Assembly: GCA_002457195.1 (NCBI GenBank)
Contig: NTJU01000003.1
Span: 1 to 38,300, forward strand
Length of the DNA: 38,300 nt
DNA from: Marine Group II euryarchaeote MED-G33
GTDB taxonomy: Archaea; Thermoplasmatota; Poseidoniia; Poseidoniales; Thalassarchaeaceae
Direction of reading: 5' to 3'
The position numbers were made by a program, and so were the translations under genes. The notes below the pieces were generated by a model. The model had not been told where the DNA came from and ran no database searches. It saw only the letters and a list, made by a program, of their open reading frames with translations. Shown here piece after piece: positions 1-8,049 of the stretch; within the stretch, counting starts at the first letter, position 1; every line of letters starts with the position of its first letter.

Positions 1-769
1 CAAGTCGTTCAATCATTTCATTTGAATCTAGGTTGCCTTGATTTCCATTTCCATTTCTTCGACCCTTTGACCAGATGAGTTGCGAAAGCGTTGCCGTCAA
101 TAATCCGTACAGTGCAATACCGGTGAACATCAAGAAAATCGCAACAGCCCTCCCTCCGTTCGTCACAGGGGCGTAGTCTCCGTAACCAACGGTGGTTGCT
201 GTGGTAATCGCCCACCACATAGCCTCTGGCAGCGTATTGATACATGTATCTCCACAAGCGGCCTGTGATGCGTGCTGTTCGAAGAGATAAGCGATGAAAC
301 CTCCTGCAAATCCAATTGCAGTGACGACGAAAATAAGGTGCTGAATCTGGCGCTGAACGGGCGACTCTTCACTTGTTTCTTGTAATCCAAGCAAATTCGT
401 GGCCAATGAATAAACCTTCGTCAAATGGACCAATCTCAATAGAACAATGACACTGAATTGGGGGAATGCGGCTAGAATAACAGGGGTCAAACCGAGCATT
501 CCCCAACTTTGAGCACGCCACCATTCAGAGCGGTCATTGGTCAACGAGAGGTCTTTCGCGAGTTCAGCCACGAAGAATCCAACCAATGCGAGATCGATGA
601 TCGACAAAATCCAGAACAATGTGGGATTTGAGTTCACCAAATCTTCTTGAATCACGAAAATAACGATGCCAATCGATACCAACGAGAAGATTAACTCTAG
701 ATTCTCGACTCGAATCCAGTTTGACCACCAGAAGGTTTTGTCATCGGAGACAACCTCTTCCTCAGTCAT
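1..769 (-). CDS. Voltage-gated-like potassium channel protein (3' end truncated by the window edge)
   Basis: Manual minus-strand translation from ATG at 769 (MTEEEVVSDDKTFWWSNWIRVENLELIFSLVSIGIVIF...) is open to base 1. It contains hydrophobic segments and the K+ selectivity filter in 'MWWAITTATTVGYGDYAPVTNGGRAVAIFLMFTGIALYG'. It is absent from the ORF track because it has no stop inside the window. Confidence 0.9.
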   Translation of the reverse strand, partial: MTEEEVVSDDKTFWWSNWIRVENLELIFSLVSIGIVIFVIQEDLVNSNPTLFWILSIIDLALVGFFVAELAKDLSLTNDRSEWWRAQSWGMLGLTPVILAAFPQFSVIVLLRLVHLTKVYSLATNLLGLQETSEESPVQRQIQHLIFVVTAIGFAGGFIAYLFEQHASQAACGDTCINTLPEAMWWAITTATTVGYGDYAPVTNGGRAVAIFLMFTGIALYGLLTATLSQLIWSKGRRNGNGNQGNLDSNEMIERL

Positions 770-843
770 GGGAGTGCAGCGGTAAAGAGGAGTTCTTGAG
801 TGTTCGGTGCCCTCTCCATCTTAGGACATCGATTCATCGAGCC

Positions 844-1920
844 TCAGGCATCGTCGAGAGATTCCTCATCATCGACGGATTCTTCCTCGGGTTTGTCTCC
901 ATCTAAGTCACTCTGTGCTCTCTTCCATTTCGCTTTCGAACACAAGACAATGTTTGCAATCGGGTCTCCTGCTCGAACCAACGGGTTTAGTGCCAAGCCG
1001 ACGATGACTCCCGTTCTCGGACTTTCAATGCGGTGGGTTTTCTCACCGAGTGGATCTGTAACCAGTGCGATTTCCTGTCCTTTTGAGACATGTTCGCCCA
1101 CATTGACACGGCTATAGAGTAGCCCTCCTGCTTCAGCTCGTGCCCACTTTGAACGGCGGACAAGCAGTCGGACCGCTGGTAGTCGCACCTCCCGTTCAAT
1201 CATTCCTAGGTGACCCATGACATTGAGAACTCCTTCAATTCCAGCGTGCACCGCATCCATCTCAAAACGGTGGGCGGTTCCAGCCTCCAGCAAGATTGTC
1301 GGCGTCCCATCATTGGTTGCCGCTCGCCGAAGTGACCCCTTGGGACCTTTCGAGTGCAGAATGATTTGGGTTCCAAAAGCCCGTGCAAGTTCCATACATT
1401 CCTTTTCGTCAAAATTGGCACGCACGTGTGGGAGGTTTGTTCTCGAATGGGGTGCAGAATGAAGGTCGATAAGGCAATCTGCTCTCTTGACAACAGATTG
1501 GAATAAGGCGTAAGCGATTCGTTGAGATTGATTGCCTTGGGCCTTGCCGGGGAAGAGTCGATTGATGTCCTTGTTATCGGGGGCTCCTCTCTGTTCGAGC
1601 AACATTCCTTCGATATTGACAACAGGGACACAAATGATTGTACCGACGAGTTCATCGCGGCGGATTCGGTCATCATCGGTTCCTGCAATATGATCATCCC
1701 CATGGATGAGATGATGCGCGACTGACACTCCATTCAGTTCATCGCCATGAATACCTGCTGTGATTGCCAAAACCGGACCCGGTTTGGTGCCATGGATGAT
1801 GTAAACCGGGATGCTGCGGGGGTTACCAGCGGGGCCATCACCGAGTTCAAGTGACACTTCCTGGCCCGTTCCAGGTGCAATTTCGGCACCCTCAAAATGA
1901 AAGGAATCCATGTCGGCCAC
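844..1920 (-). CDS. Succinylglutamate desuccinylase/aspartoacylase family protein (M14-like zinc hydrolase)
   Basis: 358 aa; 'ITAGIHGDELNGVSVAHHL' (HGDE zinc-binding motif), 'DCLIDLHSAPHSRTNLPHVR', and 'TILLEAGTAHRFE' are typical of the AstE/AspA family. Confidence 0.85.
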   Translation of the reverse strand: MADMDSFHFEGAEIAPGTGQEVSLELGDGPAGNPRSIPVYIIHGTKPGPVLAITAGIHGDELNGVSVAHHLIHGDDHIAGTDDDRIRRDELVGTIICVPVVNIEGMLLEQRGAPDNKDINRLFPGKAQGNQSQRIAYALFQSVVKRADCLIDLHSAPHSRTNLPHVRANFDEKECMELARAFGTQIILHSKGPKGSLRRAATNDGTPTILLEAGTAHRFEMDAVHAGIEGVLNVMGHLGMIEREVRLPAVRLLVRRSKWARAEAGGLLYSRVNVGEHVSKGQEIALVTDPLGEKTHRIESPRTGVIVGLALNPLVRAGDPIANIVLCSKAKWKRAQSDLDGDKPEEESVDDEESLDDA

Positions 1921-2159
1921 GTCAACCCCAGATTCTCATTTGATAACAATCCCTGCCCTGCTCACAATTCCTTACAACACCGATATGCGAGAGTTCAAGA
2001 ACCCCCACAACCCGGTGTGATTTCCCGGAGGTAATGGAGTGCCGCGTCTTCCCCAAACTGCACGACCGACCATTGTTCTCTGCCCGGGTTGTAACTCAGC
2101 CCAAGCAGGACGTGCTCGTGCGGACGCGGTCTTTTGACCCTCCTCAGGAGTAATTCGAA

Positions 2160-3860
2160 ATGTCTAACCCAGAAGAATTTGAACAAGAGATTAGTGCGGT
2201 CAAAGAAGCCGTACCCGACGCCGATGAAGATAAGATAGCCGCGGAATTTACCCGCTATCGAGATGAATTCCTCGTCCCACCAAAACACGCACTGCGCAGT
2301 GTCATTGAGCATTTCCAAAAAGAAGCCGGAATGGAAGTCAATGCTCCAAAGACCTCGACCCGTTCAGTCGCCAAATCCGTGGAGCGTTTTTCCAATCTTG
2401 CTTCCGATGACAAAAATGTCACCATCGAGGTTGAAGTTGTGACCTACGTTCCACGAATGACCATGGTCCGTGGTGAGGAAAAACAGACCGCATTTGGTTG
2501 GATTGAGGACAATCCTTGGGAAGAAGGCGGCCAACGAACACGTTGGGACTTCAAGGACTGGGGTAATCATGCTGAAAATCTCAGCCCTGGTAGTGTCGTC
2601 CGTCTAGAGGGCGTTTCAGTCAATGAGTGGAACGGTAAATTCTCCCTCAACATCAACCAAACCAGTCGCGTTGCGGTTCTTCGTGGTAGTGAGCGTAAGG
2701 TTGTCGCAGCTCCCTCTGACCCAACTTCGATTGAACGTGTGTTGGGCATGGATGGGTTTGCAACCGTTGTTGCGCGAGTGATCTCAACACGTCAGATGAC
2801 TGTAAACAAAAAGGATGGTAGCGGTACTCTCGACATGGTGAAAGGACGCCTAGCGGATGATACTGGCACCATTGGGTTTGCTTGTTTTGGTGAATTTGAA
2901 CACCCGGTTGGCACGCTTCTAAAGATTGAGAGCGCACCAATCCGTAGATTCCGAAACACACCTGAACTTAACATCGGAGATCGAACAAAGGTCGAAGTCT
3001 ATCACGACAATAGTTTTGCGAGCCTTGAAGATCTTGAACAATCCTCTGTAATGCAAATTGGACAACTTCGAGATGGTTCAGCCGATGTTGCCATTACTGT
3101 CCAATTGACAACTTGGGGCAGTCGTACTTTTACTGGAAAAGATGGCGCTGAGAAAACCGTTTGGGGGGGCGACGCTGTTGATCCAACTGGAATATGTAGG
3201 CTGACAGCTTGGACTGAACTCCCGATCGATGATGGTTCACTCCCTCTTGCGGTCAAACTCAACAATGTCCGAGTTCGTTCATGGCAAGGTACACCCGATT
3301 TGACGGTTGACAGAAGTGAACAAGTCGAAGTTCTAGATTCCATCCCATGGGAGACAATTGATGCCAGTCAACACTCAGTTGAGGTAGATTTTACAGAATT
3401 GCTATCCGGGGGTTCACGAAGTGGAGTAACCAGTTCAGCAACGGTAATCTCTGTAGCCTCGGGTTCAGGAATCATTCATCGATGCCCAGATTGTAACAAA
3501 GCGATGCGTGACGGGGCCTGCAGAGAACATGGGCCACAAGAAGGGGTTGAGGATTTACGATTACGAATCATCCTGGATGATGGCCTCTCCAATGGCGCCC
3601 TAATCTTGGGCCGCACTAGTGCTGAAGCATTCCTCGGTAAGACGATGGCAGAAGTTAGAGCAGCCTGCGAAACAGATGGTGGTGAATCATTCTTGGCCGA
3701 ATTACGAGGCCAGATGTTGGGACGAAAGCACACATTCACCGGTCGAGCCATGATCGATGCGCAAGGCGCGTTACTTATGGCTGACAATTTCTCCTTATCA
3801 GAAATGGATTTGACCGAATCTGCCAATGAAGTTCGAGAACGCTGGGGGGTGTTCGCATGA
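2160..3860 (+). CDS. Replication protein A-like ssDNA-binding protein (multiple OB folds plus zinc finger)
   Basis: 566 aa with repeated OB-fold-like segments and a C-terminal CPDCNKAMRDGACREHG zinc-finger motif. AGGAG precedes the ATG. It overlaps a downstream RPA-associated gene. Confidence 0.85.
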   Translation: MSNPEEFEQEISAVKEAVPDADEDKIAAEFTRYRDEFLVPPKHALRSVIEHFQKEAGMEVNAPKTSTRSVAKSVERFSNLASDDKNVTIEVEVVTYVPRMTMVRGEEKQTAFGWIEDNPWEEGGQRTRWDFKDWGNHAENLSPGSVVRLEGVSVNEWNGKFSLNINQTSRVAVLRGSERKVVAAPSDPTSIERVLGMDGFATVVARVISTRQMTVNKKDGSGTLDMVKGRLADDTGTIGFACFGEFEHPVGTLLKIESAPIRRFRNTPELNIGDRTKVEVYHDNSFASLEDLEQSSVMQIGQLRDGSADVAITVQLTTWGSRTFTGKDGAEKTVWGGDAVDPTGICRLTAWTELPIDDGSLPLAVKLNNVRVRSWQGTPDLTVDRSEQVEVLDSIPWETIDASQHSVEVDFTELLSGGSRSGVTSSATVISVASGSGIIHRCPDCNKAMRDGACREHGPQEGVEDLRLRIILDDGLSNGALILGRTSAEAFLGKTMAEVRAACETDGGESFLAELRGQMLGRKHTFTGRAMIDAQGALLMADNFSLSEMDLTESANEVRERWGVFA

Positions 3861-4837
3861 TTGGTGGCCAGCAGCAACGCAGTCGTCGTCAGACCGCCAT
3901 TCGACTTTTTGCCCGTGAATTCTATGAATCGACTCTACCCGATGGGGGCCAAGGAGAATATGATCCCCGTTTCATCGTCACCAAACTGGGTGCACGAGTC
4001 AATCGGATGTTCGTTTGTGGTGTTGTAGAGCGTCTTGAGCGCAGAGATACTGAAAGAGGACCTATGTTCAGTGGCGCCGTTCGAGATCCAACCGGTTTGC
4101 ACCTATGGAGTGTAGGTTCATTCCGTCCTGAATTGCACATTGAGATGGAAGAATTGGTCGCTCGTTTTGAGGGTGGAGATCGCTTCCTGATGGCATGTAT
4201 CGGTAAATCGAATCATTACACGACTGAAGACGGTGGTTTCAGATGTCGAATGCAGATGGAGGATTATGCAATCATCGATCGAGATATTTATGCATCTTGG
4301 CTTGTCGAAACAGCAGACCAAACAATGCGTAGAATTGAGGCTCTCGGGAAGGCTCAATCTGCGGAAACGACAGATTCCAATGCACTGCGTGATGCTGGTG
4401 TTCCAAAAGACCTAATCGATGGTCTCGGATTGGCCTTGAACCATTATGGGGAATGGGACGCAGAGGGCTACAAAGTAGGAGTTCTACAGGCGCTTAGTGC
4501 TGCTGAAGGCCGGGTTGTGTCATTTGAGGAGCATGAGGCCGAAGCTCCCTCTGAATCCGTTACTGAAGACAAGGAGTCGGTCGAAGCCGAGGTGGCCAGT
4601 GAAGCACCAGCGGAATCAACCCCTGCTTCAACAGATGGTTTAGACATCGAATCGGTCGTTCTTGAGATCATTTCAAAACATGCAGGAGATGAGGGTATTG
4701 ATTACGATTCAATCATGAAGCATTGTTCTAAAAGTGGATTCACAGATGAAGATTCGATTGAAGATGCAATTTACACACTTCGCGATGATAAGTGTGAGAT
4801 TATGGAACCACGGTTTGGTTGGTTCAAAACATTGTGA
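3857..4837 (+). CDS. RPA-associated OB-fold protein (COG3390/RPAP-like)
   Basis: 326 aa; ATGA overlap with the RPA gene. N-terminal OB-like region 'VNRMFVCGVVERLERRDTERGPMFSGAVRDPTGLHLWSVGSF', acidic linker, C-terminal helical domain. Confidence 0.8.
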   Translation: MIGGQQQRSRRQTAIRLFAREFYESTLPDGGQGEYDPRFIVTKLGARVNRMFVCGVVERLERRDTERGPMFSGAVRDPTGLHLWSVGSFRPELHIEMEELVARFEGGDRFLMACIGKSNHYTTEDGGFRCRMQMEDYAIIDRDIYASWLVETADQTMRRIEALGKAQSAETTDSNALRDAGVPKDLIDGLGLALNHYGEWDAEGYKVGVLQALSAAEGRVVSFEEHEAEAPSESVTEDKESVEAEVASEAPAESTPASTDGLDIESVVLEIISKHAGDEGIDYDSIMKHCSKSGFTDEDSIEDAIYTLRDDKCEIMEPRFGWFKTL

Positions 4838-4840
4838 GAC

Positions 4841-4857
4841 CCGTCCCTAAGGGACGG
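4841..4857 (+). terminator. Compact stem-loop CCGTCCC-TAA-GGGACGG just after the RPA operon
   Basis: Perfect 7-bp stem with TAA triloop, 4 nt after the stop of 3857..4837 and followed by pyrimidine-rich ttctctccc. Confidence 0.5.
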
Positions 4858-4907
4858 TTCTCTCCCGCTACTTTGAAGGTAGTCCGACGTTGTTCCCCCC
4901 TTGAGGC

Positions 4908-5258
4908 GTGACAATGGCACAAGCGGGTACTGTGTTCCTTCGAGGGTTCGAAGGCGACTGGCTACAGTTCGACAATTGTCGAATTTCAGTAAATATTCGA
5001 CGCAGAATTACCCGCGAAGTGAAGCGTGGTGGTGAAGGTGATGATCTTGTTGATGAGGGCGCTGAGTCTGCCGTTTACATCATGAAAGGGCATCTTGGAA
5101 TTGCAGGGTATAGAGAGGTCCTCAACATATTCCGAAGCGCTGAAGTTTGGTTGCTAGATCCCTTTACTGAGAAAGAACTCAAGGTAGCTTTTCATCGATT
5201 GGAATACGATGGTGATGATGGCTCATATTCGTTTGAATTGATTGAGGATGTGATTTAG
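4908..5258 (+). CDS. Conserved-looking protein of unknown function, first gene of the pilus/secretion motor cassette
   Basis: 116 aa ORF (GTG 4908 or ATG 4914), 2-bp gap to the F-protein gene. No recognised domain. Confidence 0.7.
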   Translation: MTMAQAGTVFLRGFEGDWLQFDNCRISVNIRRRITREVKRGGEGDDLVDEGAESAVYIMKGHLGIAGYREVLNIFRSAEVWLLDPFTEKELKVAFHRLEYDGDDGSYSFELIEDVI

Positions 5259-5260
5259 GC

Positions 5261-5845
5261 ATGGCCACCAACGCCGAGGAATCAGCTGATCTCCTCTATG
5301 CCATGAGAGCAGTCATGGTATTACTTGGGTCAGGTATTGGTTTGGAGGCTGCCATGCAAATGATTGGTCAAGGTGGCTATGGAGTGATTTCAAAAGATTT
5401 CAAAGAGGCTATCGCGAATTTGCAACGTGGCTCAAAGTTGGAAAAAGAATTTTCACGTCTAAGTTCTAAAGCAAGTAGCAAGGCCTATTCACGATTCCTC
5501 AATACATTGAGGACCAATGTGACTAGTGACACCGATTTGGTCCGGGCCTTGTCGCAACAATCAGAGCGTGAAGAAGAAGAGCGCAACGACAAGTTGGCTG
5601 CTTACATCGAGAAATTATCTGGGATGCCTACAATCCTCCTGACATTCGGAATCCTATCCCCTATTATGTTCGGAATTGCTGCAATGATTCCTGTCATTGC
5701 ACCCGGGCTAATGACCAGTGGGATCCCGGGGATGTCATCTCTTGCTGCCGCAGCATCCTGTTTTGGCCCTGCCCTATTCATGACATTGATTGTGATGGCC
5801 TTGTTTGGCTTCAAGGCACATACCAGTGACCCAGGGGTGATTTGA
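5261..5845 (+). CDS. Type II secretion system F family protein (TadB/TadC-like, single T2SSF domain)
   Basis: 194 aa; N-terminal helical domain 'AMRAVMVLLGSGIGLEAAMQMI' and C-terminal TM segments 'MPTILLTFGILSPIMFGIAAMIPVIAPGL'. Confidence 0.8.
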   Translation: MATNAEESADLLYAMRAVMVLLGSGIGLEAAMQMIGQGGYGVISKDFKEAIANLQRGSKLEKEFSRLSSKASSKAYSRFLNTLRTNVTSDTDLVRALSQQSEREEEERNDKLAAYIEKLSGMPTILLTFGILSPIMFGIAAMIPVIAPGLMTSGIPGMSSLAAAASCFGPALFMTLIVMALFGFKAHTSDPGVI

Positions 5846-6591
5846 TGCAAATTCTCTGGGATTTGTATGATTTGTTTAGCCAAAGCATATTTCTTGTGCT
5901 CGTGATTCCAATTATGTTACCCTGTTTGGCAGGTGCCATTCCCGGATTCTTAGAACGCCGCCGCCGCCGCCAATTGGAGGAGGCCCTCCCCGAGGTTCTC
6001 GAATCAATTTCATCAAGCATCGGTGCAGGATTAGGTTTGCAGCAGGCACTCACTGAAATTTCTAGAAATAGGCAGGATGAAACTGGGAAGTTATTGACCC
6101 AGGCCATCGACCGTTCCCGTTCCACATCATTCGATGCCGCGCTCGCAGAATATGCAATCAATAGTCGAAGCATTTTGATTCAACGTGTCGTCAATTTACT
6201 ATCGACTGCAATTGAACAAGACGCGCCTTTGGGCGAAGTCACCAACTCAATGTCCATCGAATATGATCGCTTGAATAAACTCATCAATGTTCGAGAAAAG
6301 GAAATGTCTGGGCAATCATTCTTGCTTTTGATGCTGATGTGCCTCCTCCTCCCTGGTGTGATGGGATTCATGTTTGCAGTTTTCGGCCTCGCAGCAGCAG
6401 GGGCCTATTGGGGCCATATTCACAATGTGATGATGCCTTATCTCATGGCTTCGGCCGCTCTCAGTGTCGTCATTTCAGGTCGAATGCTCGGGCGAACCAA
6501 GCAGGCACTTTGGTGGATTCCATTTTGGTCCACAATCTCTGCCCTGCTCTACATTGGTTTGTTTGAAGCGATTCAAAGTGGAATGGCGTGA
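5842..6591 (+). CDS. Type II secretion system F family protein (second single-domain TadB/TadC-like protein)
   Basis: 249 aa; ATGA overlap with the previous gene. 'EALPEVLESISSSIGAGLGLQQALTEISRN' is typical of T2SSF/FlaJ-TadC proteins; several TM helices. Confidence 0.83.
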   Translation: MMQILWDLYDLFSQSIFLVLVIPIMLPCLAGAIPGFLERRRRRQLEEALPEVLESISSSIGAGLGLQQALTEISRNRQDETGKLLTQAIDRSRSTSFDAALAEYAINSRSILIQRVVNLLSTAIEQDAPLGEVTNSMSIEYDRLNKLINVREKEMSGQSFLLLMLMCLLLPGVMGFMFAVFGLAAAGAYWGHIHNVMMPYLMASAALSVVISGRMLGRTKQALWWIPFWSTISALLYIGLFEAIQSGMA

Positions 6592-6600
6592 GGTGAAAAT

Positions 6601-7842
6601 ATGTCAGAATCAGTACTTGCTCGATATGGCCCAGTGACGGTTTACATGGAACCCGGACATCCCAGTCCGATGTATCATTACGATGGTCAAGCTGTTGACA
6701 ATCCGTATGGGGAATTGGCAGTTTTACTTGAAGACGATCAACTTGAGGAAGTCATGTACAATGGCGGGGCTCAATGTGTGAAAGTCGCCCATCGTGATTT
6801 TGGAATTTGTCGAACCAACGTTTGGATGAATGATGATGAAGGGATTCAGGTTGCAAAGAACATCGCCGCTTTTACCAACGTCCCACTTGGCAACGGGCCA
6901 GGTTTAGTCCCAATCTTCGATGGGCGTTTACCAGATGGTTCTCGTGTGAACGGTACATTGCCACCCATCTCCCCCGACGGCCCAACTCTCACCATTCGTA
7001 AATTCCGAGAGGATCCAATCACCATCATTGACCTGATGAGTTGGGGCACAGTCAACAGTCGATTGGCAGCCATGATGTGGGTTTGGGTCGAGGGCCTCAA
7101 TGCCCGACCTGCCAATTTCGTGATTGCGGGCGGCACAGGTTCGGGTAAGACGACCACACTCAACTGTCTCGGGATGTTCATTCCGTGGGACAAGCGCCTC
7201 CTCACAGTTGAGGATACCGCTGAATTGCAAGTCTACCATGATCACTGGTTGCGAATGGAAACACGTCAAGAGCGGCCCGATGGAACCTCTTCAATCTCGA
7301 TGGATGATTGTCTAAAATCGAGTTTGCGAATGCGTCCTGATCGAATCATTGTTGGAGAAGTACGTGGGCCTGAAGCTGCAACACTGCTGACTGCGATGAA
7401 CACTGGTCACGACGGTTCCTGTGGGAGCCTCCACTCAAACACTGCTTCGGAAACGGTCACACGTCTCACCAGTGCCCCGATGGATGTCCCTCCAATCATG
7501 CTCTCCGGATTAGACCTAATCATTATGCAAAGTCGAGTACACAAAGGTGGTAAGACACTTCGTAGAATTACGGAGGTCGCTGAGGTTTCAGGTATGGAAG
7601 GGAACAAACCCCGTCTAAACCCGATTTGGAAATACGATCCAGCAACGGACTCCATTGTGGAAACAGGTGTACCCAGTAAATTCAGAGAGACTCTGTGTGC
7701 ATCTGCTGGAATTCGTGCCTCTGACTTCGAGGCTGCAATCCAAATGCGTGAACAAATCCTACTCGATTTACAGGCGCAAGGTGTCCGTAGCATCGAGCAA
7801 GTCACCAAGGTTTTCCAGTCCTACTATTCTGCAAACCGTTGA
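6601..7842 (+). CDS. Type II/IV secretion system ATPase (CpaF/TadA-VirB11 family)
   Basis: 413 aa; Walker A 'GGTGSGKTTTLNCL', Asp box 'LTVEDTAELQV', Walker B 'RIIVGEVRGPEAATLLTAMNTGHDGSCGSLHSN'. Confidence 0.95.
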   Translation: MSESVLARYGPVTVYMEPGHPSPMYHYDGQAVDNPYGELAVLLEDDQLEEVMYNGGAQCVKVAHRDFGICRTNVWMNDDEGIQVAKNIAAFTNVPLGNGPGLVPIFDGRLPDGSRVNGTLPPISPDGPTLTIRKFREDPITIIDLMSWGTVNSRLAAMMWVWVEGLNARPANFVIAGGTGSGKTTTLNCLGMFIPWDKRLLTVEDTAELQVYHDHWLRMETRQERPDGTSSISMDDCLKSSLRMRPDRIIVGEVRGPEAATLLTAMNTGHDGSCGSLHSNTASETVTRLTSAPMDVPPIMLSGLDLIIMQSRVHKGGKTLRRITEVAEVSGMEGNKPRLNPIWKYDPATDSIVETGVPSKFRETLCASAGIRASDFEAAIQMREQILLDLQAQGVRSIEQVTKVFQSYYSANR

Positions 7843-7879
7843 TTCCGTGATTGTTAAACAAGATTAGGTCGCTATTGAG

Positions 7880-8029
7880 TCAGAGGAATTCTGGTTGCCA
7901 AATCAATACAGTAAACGCTAACAGACAATAGAATCCGATTTCGCAATAAAGCAAGAATCGCAGCGCAGGGTCGAATTCATCCCATTTTCCTTTGAACTTA
8001 GCCAAAGCCGCCCTAAAGATCGTGAACAT
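7880..8029 (-). CDS. Small single-pass membrane protein (49 aa)
   Basis: Manual minus-strand translation: MFTIFRAALAKFKGKWDEFDPALRFLLYCEIGFYCLLAFTVLIWQPEFL*. SD-like GAGGT lies just upstream of the ATG, ~20 bp downstream of the SAP-protein gene. It falls below the ORF-track length cutoff. Confidence 0.5.
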   Translation of the reverse strand: MFTIFRAALAKFKGKWDEFDPALRFLLYCEIGFYCLLAFTVLIWQPEFL

Positions 8030-8049
8030 GGTTCGACCTCGTTGAACCT

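Noticed and set aside
1206-1733. ORFs antisense or out of frame to the aspartoacylase gene (e.g. 1206..1733 -, 1217..1462 +)
   Set aside because: They overlap a well-supported CDS with clear family motifs and have low-complexity, Ser/Arg-rich shadow translations.
6846-7808. Antisense ORFs over the CpaF/TadA ATPase (6846..7205, 6928..7269, 7407..7808)
   Set aside because: Shadow ORFs on the opposite strand of a strongly conserved ATPase.
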